A stretch of 15,452 nt of DNA from CAYOVG01 sp964407285. GTDB taxonomy: Bacteria > Desulfobacterota > Syntrophobacteria > Syntrophobacterales > Syntrophobacteraceae. The translations under genes were made by a program, and so were the position numbers. Where the stretch lies: assembly GCA_964407285.1 (NCBI GenBank), contig CAYOVG010000157.1, positions 1 to 15,452 of the forward strand. The letters are read 5' to 3'. Below the pieces are notes generated by a model, which was not told the origin of the DNA, did not search any database, and worked only from the letters and a program-made list of their open reading frames with translations. Shown here piece by piece: positions 1 to 8,636 of this stretch (position 1 is its first letter; each line of letters starts with the position of its first letter).

Positions 1-1366
1 TGGGGAGCCTGGAGAAGAGAGGGGGCTGCTCCTCGGCGGGAGTCGTCGGCCGGTGCAAAGGGGGTGGAGGGGCGTCGGACCGTGGCGGCTGATCGGGAAA
101 GTTCCTGGTTTGAAGGAGAGGGGCTGCGTCGGGGGCCGGGGCGGGCGCCGAAGCCTCGAAGGCTTCGGCTTCACTCCGACGCGCGGACGGAGCGTCGAGG
201 GGTTCGACAGCCGGGACCCCGGGCGCGGGGGATTCGGGCCTCGCGGGCGTTCGCGTCGCGGGTTCGGACCGTTCGCGGCCGACGACCAAAGGGGAGCCCT
301 GTTCTCTTGCCTGCGGTTCGTCCGGCGCGGGGACGGGACCGTGGTCGGCCGGCAGGTCGATCTCCCAATGTCTTTTCTGTATCCTGTCCAGGGCGGCCCT
401 GATGGAGCCGGTTACGGCGTCGAACACCCGGCCGGGGCTTCGAAAACGCACTTCCCGCTTTGCGGGGTGAGTGTTGACATCCACCAGTTCCGGGGAAATC
501 TCGACGAAAAGAGCCGCCGCGGGGTATTTCCCCTTGGGGAGCAGCGTGTCGTAGGCGGCAAGGACCGACCGGGTCAGGCCGCGGTCCTGGATGGATCTCC
601 CGTTCACGTAGGTGAAGAGGGCATGGGAGTTGGAACGATGCAGCTCCGGAGGGCTTATGAGTCCCCGGATGGCGAGGGGCGCGGGTTCCGCTTCGAAGTA
701 GTGGAGGATCTGCGCCGTTTCCCTGCCCAGGACCTGGGCCGCCCGCTCGACGGCGGAATTCGTGGAGGGGAAATCGTGCTGCACCCGTCCTTCGTGGCTC
801 AGTTGCATGTGGATTTCGGGGTGCGCCATGGCGAGCCGGATGAACTGGTCGCCGATATGGCTCATCTCCGTTTCGACGGACCGTAGAAACTTACGGCGGG
901 CGGGCACGTTGAAGAAAATGTCCCGAACCGTAATGGCGGTTCCCGCCTGGCAGCCCACCTCGCGCACATCCCTGAGGACTCCCCCTTCGACCCGGATATG
1001 GGTCCCCGATACCGCATCGGGTTCCCGCGTGATGAGTTCGAACCGGCTGACGGCCGCGATACTGGGGAGCGCCTCCCCGCGAAATCCCAGCGACCGGATG
1101 GCTTCCAGGTCCTCGACGGCCTTTATCTTGCTGGTGGCGTGGCGCTCCAGGGCGAGGAGAGCGTCCTCCTGCCCCATTCCCTCGCCGGAATCGACGACGC
1201 GAATTTCCTTGCGGCCGCCCTGGGCCAGGAACACGCGAATGGTCCGGCTGCCTGCGTCGATGCTGTTTTCGACGAGTTCTTTCACGACGGCCGCGGGGCG
1301 TTCCACGACTTCGCCGGCCGCAATTTGATTGCAAACGGAATCGGATAGAACTATAATCTTTGCCAT
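1..1366 (-). CDS. mutL: DNA mismatch repair protein MutL, N-terminal 455 codons (3' end beyond window)
   Basis: MutL is the ATPase that couples MutS mismatch recognition to strand incision and excision. The frame starts with ATG at 1366 and stays open to base 1, so the protein is cut by the window edge and the C-terminal dimerisation/endonuclease domain is not visible. All GHKL ATPase motifs are present: NQIAAGEVVERP near residue 12 followed by KELVENSIDAG, then DSGEGM, HATSK, GFRGEAL and the GT.I.V..IFFN.PAR.KF segment. The transducer region follows, with YVNGR and DVNTHPAKREVRF. From about residue 350 the chain becomes a Pro/Ala/Glu-rich linker, as is normal between the two MutL domains. 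The start is fixed by its alignment with the canonical MutL N terminus (MAKI...); the ribosome binding site is weak. The gene is divergent from the GAF/GGDEF gene. Whether this is the nicking type of MutL depends on the unseen C terminus. Confidence 0.97.
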   Translation of the reverse strand, partial: MAKIIVLSDSVCNQIAAGEVVERPAAVVKELVENSIDAGSRTIRVFLAQGGRKEIRVVDSGEGMGQEDALLALERHATSKIKAVEDLEAIRSLGFRGEALPSIAAVSRFELITREPDAVSGTHIRVEGGVLRDVREVGCQAGTAITVRDIFFNVPARRKFLRSVETEMSHIGDQFIRLAMAHPEIHMQLSHEGRVQHDFPSTNSAVERAAQVLGRETAQILHYFEAEPAPLAIRGLISPPELHRSNSHALFTYVNGRSIQDRGLTRSVLAAYDTLLPKGKYPAAALFVEISPELVDVNTHPAKREVRFRSPGRVFDAVTGSIRAALDRIQKRHWEIDLPADHGPVPAPDEPQAREQGSPLVVGRERSEPATRTPARPESPAPGVPAVEPLDAPSARRSEAEAFEASAPAPAPDAAPLLQTRNFPDQPPRSDAPPPPLHRPTTPAEEQPPLFSRLP

Positions 1367-1384
1367 GTCGGCTCTGCTTGTGCT

Positions 1385-1413
1385 ATTTGATTTAATCGAG
1401 TATTGGTTGACAA
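1385..1413 (-). promoter_or_regulatory. possible sigma-70 promoter for mutL
   Basis: On the minus strand TTGTCA (1413-1408, five of six matches to the -35 consensus) is followed after 17 bases by TCAAAT (1390-1385, four of six matches to the -10). Transcription would start near 1378, leaving a leader of only about 12 bases before the mutL ATG, which is short. Spacing and position fit; the evidence is sequence similarity only. Confidence 0.35.
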
Positions 1414-1490
1414 CATGATGCAGTCCTCCAGTCGCTCAGGTGTACTCCGGGGTGATTCGTGAATCGGTTTGCAAAGGACGCCTGGTATCC

Positions 1491-2963
1491 ATGGAGATTT
1501 TCAAAGCTTACAAATCGCTCATACGCCTCCTCAGTAACGTGCTCGACTGCTACACCACAGCTTTCTTCATCACAGACCCGAAGAGCCGACAGCTCAAATT
1601 GACGGCTTCCCAAACCCTTAGCAGGTATCTTATCGAAAACGCATCCCTCCCCCTGGAGCAAAGTGGTATTTTATCACAGGTCCAGAAGATCGGGCAAACG
1701 ATCCATCTCGATAAGACGACCGTTCAGGAGATTTCGACGGCCCTTCCTTTTTATCGCGCCGGCGAGTCGCTTATCAAGGGGGTTTTTATCATTTCCGTGG
1801 GAGACGGGGCGGGGGTCCTGTACGTGGACACCAAGCAGACCTGGGGGTTCAACGACAAGCAGCAGAAGTGCATTCGCGAATGCGCCGACTTGCTCCACGA
1901 ACTCATGGGGGAGCAGGAAAACCTCGGCCGGCAGAGGAGCTACGCCCGCATCCTGGATCTGTGGCGCGACCTCGATCAGGCCGCCTTCAAGGGACCCGCC
2001 CTCGACGACTATGCCCGGATGGTCGTGCATGAGTGTTCCGGGTTCCTGGAAGCCGATTACGCGTTCATGGCCGTCAACAATCCCGGTGAAGCCAGTTGCC
2101 GGTTGATTGCGCACACGTCCAACGTTCCCCGGAGTATCTGCAATCAGAAGTTTTCGACATCGAGGGGGCTTGTCGGCTGGGTTTTCCACAATGAACGGCC
2201 GATTTCCATCGCCAGGCTCAATCCCGATGCGCCCGACCATTTTCTCCTGTTTCCCGGAGAGAGCCTGCCGCACAATGGGTCTTTCTGGGCGATGCCCGCT
2301 CAGTTGTCTCCGGGGCACTCCCTCGTGCTCGCCTTCCTGACCCGCAGTCCGATCCAGTGGGATTCGGACGACCAGTTCGCCATTACACGGATATTCCACT
2401 TTTTCCAGCTTGTTTTCGAACAGCTCTACTGGAGGGACAGGTACGAACAGGTCCGGGCGCTGGATTTCGCCACGAAGCTCTACAACGCGCCGGCTTTCGA
2501 GGAGTGGGTGGAGACGACTCTGGCGTCGTCCATGCGCGGCAACATTCCCTTTACTCTCGTCCTGGTCCAGTTCGAACCCTGGCAGATCCTCTACTCGAAG
2601 CTTCCGCCCAGGGAAGTGCGGCAGCGGCAGAAGACCCTCGCCGCCGAACTCGTCGAGATCATCCCGCCCCAGGTCGTGGCGGCGCAGATCGCCGAAAACA
2701 GGTTCGGTCTGCTCTTTCAGGAAACCACGCCGCGGGAGGTGGAGCACTACGTGTCGCTCCTCACCGACATGAACCAGTACGCATCCATACGGACGCTCAG
2801 GAAGACCAGGGTCAAAATCGACGCCGGATGGGCGAGCTTCCCCGGCGACGGGACGAGAAGCGAGGAACTCTGGCCCCTGGCCTACCGGCGGCTTTTTGAA
2901 TCCTCTCACAATTTGACGGGAACGGAGAGAAAATATATTGACCGGGAAGGGCATTGTGGCTAG
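1491..2963 (+). CDS. tandem GAF protein with degenerate GGDEF-like domain
   Basis: This is a cytoplasmic sensor-type protein of 490 residues with no membrane segment. Residues 1-140 and about 150-312 each look like a GAF domain; the second contains STSRGLVGWVF, a typical GAF stretch. Residues about 323-485 match a diguanylate cyclase fold: FATKLYNAPAFEEW stands where active enzymes have D.LTGLYNRRAFEE, and the tail AGWASFPGDG followed by a final helix is also typical. The GGDEF signature itself is replaced by AENRF (residues 401-405), so c-di-GMP synthesis is unlikely; a regulatory or nucleotide-binding role is an inference. I chose ATG 1491, with AAGGA 12 bases upstream. The frame extends to GTG 1440, but I see no ribosome binding site there and those 17 residues match nothing. 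The gene is divergent from mutL and followed by mreB after 160 bases. The overall family call is moderately sure. Confidence 0.85.
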   Translation: MEIFKAYKSLIRLLSNVLDCYTTAFFITDPKSRQLKLTASQTLSRYLIENASLPLEQSGILSQVQKIGQTIHLDKTTVQEISTALPFYRAGESLIKGVFIISVGDGAGVLYVDTKQTWGFNDKQQKCIRECADLLHELMGEQENLGRQRSYARILDLWRDLDQAAFKGPALDDYARMVVHECSGFLEADYAFMAVNNPGEASCRLIAHTSNVPRSICNQKFSTSRGLVGWVFHNERPISIARLNPDAPDHFLLFPGESLPHNGSFWAMPAQLSPGHSLVLAFLTRSPIQWDSDDQFAITRIFHFFQLVFEQLYWRDRYEQVRALDFATKLYNAPAFEEWVETTLASSMRGNIPFTLVLVQFEPWQILYSKLPPREVRQRQKTLAAELVEIIPPQVVAAQIAENRFGLLFQETTPREVEHYVSLLTDMNQYASIRTLRKTRVKIDAGWASFPGDGTRSEELWPLAYRRLFESSHNLTGTERKYIDREGHCG

Positions 2964-3108
2964 ACTCGTGCCCTGTTAGACGCAGAGCGATCATGGGCGA
3001 AAGTGATGGGCGTTTTTGTTGAAACGGACTAAGGGCTTCGTTACACCGGCTGCCATACCTTTATTTATTCGAGTGCTGACAGCTTTTTGCTGAAAGAATA
3101 CATATAAT

Positions 3109-3117
3109 AAGGAAGGG
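3109..3117 (+). promoter_or_regulatory. ribosome binding site of mreB
   Basis: AAGGAAGGG lies six bases before the ATG at 3124 and fixes that start. It lies directly downstream of a perfect TATAAT (3103-3108), which therefore cannot be the mreB promoter, because transcription starting there would omit this site. Confidence 0.7.
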
Positions 3118-3123
3118 TCGCAC

Positions 3124-4149
<1,026 letters not shown>

Positions 4150-4287
4150 TTTTTTTCGCGAAAAGCGCCGAAATGCCCGAAAAGGAATCCTTATATTTGA
4201 AGTGTCGGCGCGCATTTGGCAATTCTACTCGGCAGGCGTGAAGCGCCGGCCGAAGACCGTTGAGTTTGGCGACGATTCTGGTTTGCG

Positions 4288-4890
4288 ATGGCTGACATTA
4301 TCGATCTGACATCAAGACTGCAGGGCAGGAACAATTTGCTCGCCGCGCGGCCGATCGAGTTCCGGCGCGGGGAGTGGCAGGGGAGCTACGCCGCGCTTTG
4401 CCCGCGCAAGGAATCGGAGCGCTACGAGGAGAAACGGTTGGATGCGCTCCCGGACCCCGACGCCCTGAACGCCCTCCAGCCCCCCAATCACGTCAGCCTC
4501 GACGAGGGCTACCACTACACGGTGACGGGCCTGTTCCGGTACCGCAAGGATGAAGAGAAGATGCGGCGCGTCTACCGCCTCGCCGGACTCATGGAATGCG
4601 TCACCAACATCTCCTCCCTCGTGCTCAGGTCGGACCTCCTCAGGCGTTTCTACCAGCTCATCATCGAGGAACGCGACAGCCTCGATGTCGTATGGAGAGG
4701 AAACGCGCAGCACTTCCTCCTTCCGCTCGACCCCGACCTCTACAATCCCAATGTCTTTCAATACCACGCGTCGACCGCCGACACCCTCATGAACCTCTAC
4801 GACGTCATAGAGGTGGAGACGAGAATCCAGTTCGACATCCTCTGCCTCCATTACGTGATCTATCTTCCCATGCGGGTTGCGACGTCGTAA
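4288..4890 (+). CDS. uncharacterised 200-aa cytoplasmic protein
   Basis: I do not recognise this protein. It is 200 residues long, soluble-looking, with no signal peptide or membrane segment, and it is rich in Arg, Asp, Glu, Leu and Tyr. The N-terminal half is basic and acidic mixed (RRGEWQGSY, KESERYEEKR). The middle (about 70-130) is likely helical. The C-terminal third has a hydrophobic, aromatic pattern ending ILCLHYVIYLPMRVATS. Composition and GC-rich third codon positions argue that it is real rather than a shadow, and no better frame covers the region on either strand. The ATG at 4288 has no convincing ribosome binding site. It lies 138 bases after mreB on the same strand and ends 20 bases before the convergent cyclase gene. 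Co-transcription with mreB is possible; no function can be inferred. Confidence 0.75.
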   Translation: MADIIDLTSRLQGRNNLLAARPIEFRRGEWQGSYAALCPRKESERYEEKRLDALPDPDALNALQPPNHVSLDEGYHYTVTGLFRYRKDEEKMRRVYRLAGLMECVTNISSLVLRSDLLRRFYQLIIEERDSLDVVWRGNAQHFLLPLDPDLYNPNVFQYHASTADTLMNLYDVIEVETRIQFDILCLHYVIYLPMRVATS

Positions 4891-4906
4891 CTCCCTGAAA
4901 CCGCGG

Positions 4907-4924
4907 TCGATCACTTGTGATCGA
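4907..4924. repeat. palindrome between convergent genes
   Basis: TCGATCAC and its exact reverse complement GTGATCGA are separated by TT. The element covers the last bases of the leftward cyclase gene and lies 17 bases past the rightward 200-aa gene. The position suits a bidirectional terminator or a block between converging transcripts, but neither strand carries a T-tract, so function is unproven. Confidence 0.5.
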
Positions 4925-7166
4925 GCGTCGTGATGTGGCTCCAGTCCGCGCCCGGAGGATTTTGCAGGAGTGAGAGGCAGCGCTCCTGGTAGAGCCGCGA
5001 CGGCGCATCGCCCGGCCACCACTTCTCCACTCCCTGGAACATCCGCAACGCCTTCTCCCAGTTCCCTTTGCGGAATTCCTCCATGGCTTCCCGGTATGCC
5101 TCGAGAGGTTCCGCGTATTGGACCGCGGCTTCCCCGACATCCATGATCTGGTGGATCGGCACGGGCAGTTGCTTGCCTTTGACCCGGACGACATCGAGTT
5201 CCCGTCCCACCAGTTCCTCCTTCACGTATTCCCACGTGGAACCGCTGACGACGATGGAAACCCCGTACATCTTGGTCAGCCCTTCGAGTCGCGACGCGAG
5301 GTTGACGTTGTCCCCCAGGACCGTGTAATCGAAGCGCCGTTCCGATCCCATGTTGCCCACCATCATCATGCCGGTGTTGATGCCGATCCCGATGTTGAGG
5401 ACGGGTTTCCCCCGCTCCCGCCATTCCCCGTGGAGCGTCTCGAGGGTTTTCACCATGTCCAGGGCCGTGAGGCAGCTTCTGAGAGCGTGGTCCTCCTGCG
5501 GAAGCGGCGCCCCGAAAATGGCCATGATGGCGTCGCCGATGTACTTGTCGAGGGTGCCGTTGTGGTTGAATACCAGTTCGGTCATGCGGGTGAGGTACTC
5601 GTTCAACTGGGGCACCAGTTCCTCCGCGGGGAGTTTTTCGGAAAGCGTCGTAAAGCCTCGGATGTCGGAGAAAAGAACGCTGAGTTCCCTCTTCTCGCCG
5701 CCCAGGCGGAGCCGGTCGGGATTGGCGAGCATCTCCTCGACGACGGACCGGGGAACGTAGAGGCTGAAAGTCGAACGCACCTGCTGCTTCTCGCGTTCCT
5801 CTTTCATGTAGCGGTAAATGGTGGTTCCAAGGTAGCATACCCCCAGGTTCAGCATGGGGTAGACGTGGTTGGTCCAGGATTTCAGGTTCAGGAAATTGTA
5901 GTGAATGTACCCCACGTAACCGGCTAGCAGGCTGGCGACGCCGATGGCGAGAACCACGCCGTGCAGATGGAAGTACATGACCAGAAAGAGCGCCGCCAGC
6001 AGGATGATCGCCCCGAGATCGTCTATCCGGTCGAACCGGCGTGGGTTCTGGAAAAAGTTCCGCTGAAGGATATTTTCCATCACTTCGCAGTGCAGTTCGA
6101 CGCCGGGAAATACGGCCGAGAAGGGGGTGGTGCGCATATCGAAAAGACCCATGGTCGTATTTCCTATCACCACGATACGGTCTTTGAGGCAGTCCTTGGG
6201 AGCTTCTCCGCGCAGCAGTCGAGTGGCGGACCAATGGGGGAAGGTGTACCCGGGGCCGTAGAAATTCACCTGCAGCTCTCCTCTCCTGCTGGTCGGAATC
6301 CTGGTTTGGCCGAGGCGGACCTCCTCGACGCCGTAGGAGGAGAGCGCGATCATCAGCGGCTGGTCGGGATCGGCCGCGGCCAGGCATTGCAGGGCCAGGG
6401 ACGGGAATATGCGCTGTTTGTATCGTATCGCCAGGGGCATCCAGCGCACCGCGCCGTCGGTGTCGAGCAAGGCGTTGAAACTCCCCGCGTAGGGAGTGGC
6501 CTCCCGTACGACGGGAATGTTGTACTCGATGCCGATAGCTTCGATCAAGGCCCCTTCCGGCGGAGTGTCGGTCGAGCGCACGATCCGGTACTGGGCCTTG
6601 TCGAGCATCTCGTCGGGGGCGTCTTCCGGGGTGAAGCCGGATTCCGAGAAGTAGAAGAAATGGCCGAGAACCAGGGGGCATTTGAGGTTCTTGATGGTTT
6701 CCGAGAGAATGAAATCGTCGTCTTCCTGGTGCGCGACGGCTTCGAGTTCGGGAACGATGCTTTTCAGTACGGCGGCCGACGGAGAGATGTTGGATTGGAA
6801 GCGGCCCGCGATGTCCAGGATGGCTTTCTGGCGGATCTTGAGGTCGGGTTCGAAGAATCCCATATCGAGTCCGATGACTTTGGCCCCGTAACTCTCGACC
6901 GCTTTGATCAAAAGGGCCATCTGCCGCCTGGGCCACGGCCACCGTCCTTCCCTGTTGACGCTTTCCTCGTCGATGGCTACGTATCCGACCTTTCCTGAAG
7001 GCTGCAGCGGCCCTCGTTGCTGGAAGTGCAGGTCCCTGGCCTTCAGTTCGATAAGCTCGAGAAACGGCGCCTGCAGGAAGTAGAGAAAACCCGTGATGAC
7101 GGTCACGGTCAGGACGAAGAGCAGTTCCCACTTGCGAGACTTGGATCCCAGCTTCTTAAACTTCAC
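4911..7166 (-). CDS. CHASE2-domain class III adenylate cyclase
   Basis: This predicted membrane-bound receptor makes cAMP from ATP. At 751 residues it has one N-terminal membrane segment (about 13-31) and a CHASE2 extracytoplasmic sensor domain (about 36-350; VGYVAIDEESV..EGRWPWPR near its start, DRIVVIGNTT near its end). Three membrane segments follow (about 384-401, 403-423, 434-454). A class III cyclase domain comes next (about 494-666), and the helical, TPR-like tail (about 687-751) contains a FRKGNWEKALRMF segment. The active site looks complete: metal-binding D501 (FSDIRGFT) and D545, K541 (LDKYIGDAIMAIFG), then YTVLGDNVNLASR giving N622 and R626. Thr615 stands where class IIIa enzymes have Asp, as in class IIIb cyclases. 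I chose GTG 7166 because AGGAG lies nine bases upstream. ATG 7268 lies inside the preceding terminator hairpin, and ATG 7214 has a poor site. It follows fecR on the same strand. Confidence 0.93.
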   Translation of the reverse strand: MKFKKLGSKSRKWELLFVLTVTVITGFLYFLQAPFLELIELKARDLHFQQRGPLQPSGKVGYVAIDEESVNREGRWPWPRRQMALLIKAVESYGAKVIGLDMGFFEPDLKIRQKAILDIAGRFQSNISPSAAVLKSIVPELEAVAHQEDDDFILSETIKNLKCPLVLGHFFYFSESGFTPEDAPDEMLDKAQYRIVRSTDTPPEGALIEAIGIEYNIPVVREATPYAGSFNALLDTDGAVRWMPLAIRYKQRIFPSLALQCLAAADPDQPLMIALSSYGVEEVRLGQTRIPTSRRGELQVNFYGPGYTFPHWSATRLLRGEAPKDCLKDRIVVIGNTTMGLFDMRTTPFSAVFPGVELHCEVMENILQRNFFQNPRRFDRIDDLGAIILLAALFLVMYFHLHGVVLAIGVASLLAGYVGYIHYNFLNLKSWTNHVYPMLNLGVCYLGTTIYRYMKEEREKQQVRSTFSLYVPRSVVEEMLANPDRLRLGGEKRELSVLFSDIRGFTTLSEKLPAEELVPQLNEYLTRMTELVFNHNGTLDKYIGDAIMAIFGAPLPQEDHALRSCLTALDMVKTLETLHGEWRERGKPVLNIGIGINTGMMMVGNMGSERRFDYTVLGDNVNLASRLEGLTKMYGVSIVVSGSTWEYVKEELVGRELDVVRVKGKQLPVPIHQIMDVGEAAVQYAEPLEAYREAMEEFRKGNWEKALRMFQGVEKWWPGDAPSRLYQERCLSLLQNPPGADWSHITTLDHK

Positions 7167-7175
7167 TTCTCGGCG

Positions 7176-7180
7176 CTCCT
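7176..7180 (-). promoter_or_regulatory. ribosome binding site deciding the cyclase start
   Basis: AGGAG on the minus strand, nine bases before GTG 7166, is the best Shine-Dalgarno in the upstream region. It supports a start 34 codons inside the longest open frame, which would otherwise begin with an ATG inside the terminator stem. Confidence 0.65.
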
Positions 7181-7243
7181 GTCGTTGCTCCCGTAAGAGG
7201 GCCCATCGCCCCATCCGTTGCCGATGCACCCGGTGTACGTCCG

Positions 7244-7277
7244 AAAACAGCCCCGAATGAGATTTCATTCGGGGCTG
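7244..7277 (-). terminator. intrinsic terminator after the FecR gene
   Basis: CAGCCCCGAATGA (7248-7260) and its exact reverse complement (7265-7277) form a 13-bp perfect stem with a 4-base loop. Reading leftward, the stem is followed by TTTT (7247-7244). It lies 24 bases past the fecR stop codon and before the cyclase gene. The T-tract is short, so partial read-through into the cyclase gene is possible. Confidence 0.8.
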
Positions 7278-7301
7278 TTCGATGGAAAGGGGGCTGAAGT
7301 C

Positions 7302-8636
7302 CTACCTGACACCGTGAGCCGCTGGCGGTCCCGGAGGTCTGGTCGGCAAGGTAGTGGTGGTTGTCGTTGTTGTCGTTGTAATCCTGGGCATTGTGGTTGT
7401 CGTGGTAGTGGTCGTGGTCGTCGTGGTAGTAGTGGTCGTGGTCGTTGTTGTCGAGGAAGCCATGTCTCCCAAAATGGAATACGGCTGGGAGCCTGTCCCG
7501 CCCGTGGCGCCGCCCTGGAACGTAGGCGACTGCGAAGGGCCGCCGGGTATTCCATCCAACCCTGAACCGGGACCCGTTCCCGGTCCGGGGGCGCCGCCCG
7601 GTCCCGCTACACCGCCCGGTCCCATTCCACCGCCCGGCCCCGCTCCGGAACCCGGTCCCACCACTCCGGGACCCGGTCCCCCTCCGGGCGCGGCTCCCTG
7701 TCCTGGCGCGGACCCTCCTCCGCCACCGCTTCCGGAGGACTGTCCCCTCCCGCCGCCGCCGATATCTCCAGCGCCGGGCAAGCCTTGACGGCCGCCGATG
7801 GTTTCAACTCCTCGGACGACTTCCTGTCGCTCGACCGGCGTCATGAACCGGGGCTGGCTCGGAGGCAGATTGGGGCGAACCACGTTGGTCATATTGGCCG
7901 TCAGGAGGACCGGCGGAAGATCGGGCCTGTCCCTGCTCATCACCGAAACGATGTTCTCGAAGCAGGTGACCCGGGTGATCATGCCCCTGGGTCCGCCGGG
8001 ACCGCCGGGGCCGCGAGGCCCGCGAGGTCCGCCCGGACCCGGCGGAGGAGGCGGAGGCGCCTGGGCCATCTCGTAGTAACCGGCCGGAGAAGTCTGTCCG
8101 TTGAGATATCCTCCCGACAGTCCGCCGCTTCCGTCCGCCGCGCCGCCGGCGTCGCCGGGCTCCAGCATCACCACGAAGTCGGTGTCGCGAGTACCCACGA
8201 TGGCGGTGTGGGTCTGGACGTTGAACTGCTTCTGTTTGAAGTCCTGGAGGGTCTCCACGAGGAACCTGGCCTTTCCGGCCAGGAGAGAGAAAATCCCTTG
8301 CCTCTCCTTTTCCTCCGGCTTGAACAGAAACTGGGTGATCTCCAGGGACGTGCCGGCCGCCAGCTTTGTCCTGCTGTTGTCCACGAACCGGATCTCGGCC
8401 GAACTGTTCGCCCCCGTATGCCACCTGTCGTTGAGATAGACGGGATCGCCGGCTTTTGCTCCCAGCTTTTGCCCCTCTCTCTCCACCTGGACCGTTCCGG
8501 TCAATGAATCGAGCTTCCCCACGGGTTCGGCTGCCGAAACCGCATCACCGGCGTGGAAGCAAGCCCAGGCGAAAAGGCAGAAGAACACCAGGGATCGACA
8601 TGAAAGCTTCTTTACCATGTTAGAGTCAGCATGCAT
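7302..8636 (-). CDS. secreted FecR-domain protein with Gly/Pro-rich and poly-Thr C terminus
   Basis: Predicted exported protein of 444 residues. A Sec signal peptide occupies residues 1 to about 35 (basic start, LVFFCLFAWACF core, cleavage near VSA-AEP). A FecR-type domain follows (about 38-160), with GKLDSLTGTVQVEREG, a WHTGANSSAEIRFVDNS stretch and the typical THTAIVGTRDTDFVV motif. Then comes a collagen-like, Pro-rich segment (193-218), a short ordered-looking stretch (219-280) and a long Gly/Pro-rich linker (281-390). The end has 20 threonines (396-415), MPRI and 10 more threonines (420-429). FecR domains of this kind often sit in periplasmic or surface proteins; no FecI-type sigma factor gene is here, so classical iron signalling is not supported. 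ATG 8636 has AAGGA ten bases upstream; ATG 8618 is an alternative. The start overlaps the end of the barrel gene, which suggests an operon. A terminator follows. Confidence 0.9.
   Translation of the reverse strand: MHADSNMVKKLSCRSLVFFCLFAWACFHAGDAVSAAEPVGKLDSLTGTVQVEREGQKLGAKAGDPVYLNDRWHTGANSSAEIRFVDNSRTKLAAGTSLEITQFLFKPEEKERQGIFSLLAGKARFLVETLQDFKQKQFNVQTHTAIVGTRDTDFVVMLEPGDAGGAADGSGGLSGGYLNGQTSPAGYYEMAQAPPPPPPGPGGPRGPRGPGGPGGPRGMITRVTCFENIVSVMSRDRPDLPPVLLTANMTNVVRPNLPPSQPRFMTPVERQEVVRGVETIGGRQGLPGAGDIGGGGRGQSSGSGGGGGSAPGQGAAPGGGPGPGVVGPGSGAGPGGGMGPGGVAGPGGAPGPGTGPGSGLDGIPGGPSQSPTFQGGATGGTGSQPYSILGDMASSTTTTTTTTTTTTTTTTTTTTMPRITTTTTTTTTTLPTRPPGPPAAHGVR
7350..7451 (-). repeat. poly-threonine coding tract (20 + 10 Thr)
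   Basis: Twenty consecutive Thr codons (7392-7451) and ten more (7350-7379) are separated by codons for Met-Pro-Arg-Ile. ACA, ACC, ACG and ACT are all used in irregular order. The DNA is therefore not a pure trinucleotide repeat, and the tract appears to be maintained at the protein level. Confidence 0.9.

Noticed and set aside
53..886. Plus-strand open frame of 277 codons opposite mutL
   Set aside because: It is exactly antisense to the MutL ATPase and linker; its protein is Gly/Arg-rich and has no recognisable domain.
1407..1412. TTGACA on the plus strand as a -35 for the GAF/GGDEF gene
   Set aside because: No acceptable -10 lies 16-18 bases downstream. The reverse strand reading of the same area makes a better promoter for mutL.
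3103..3108. Perfect TATAAT just upstream of mreB
   Set aside because: Transcription would start at about 3115, inside the ribosome binding site, and no -35 is found at proper spacing. TTGAAA at 3019-3024 was also considered, but its -10 is too poor.
4312..7131. Very long minus-strand open frame (939 codons) overlapping the cyclase gene and the antisense of the 200-aa gene
   Set aside because: It is Arg/Gly/Pro/His-rich nonsense in a shifted frame. The overlapping cyclase frame carries complete domain motifs. High third-position GC keeps the other frame open.
7354..7788. Plus-strand open frame with long poly-Val stretches
   Set aside because: It is the antisense of the Thr/Gly/Pro-rich tail of the FecR protein and has no signal or ribosome binding site.
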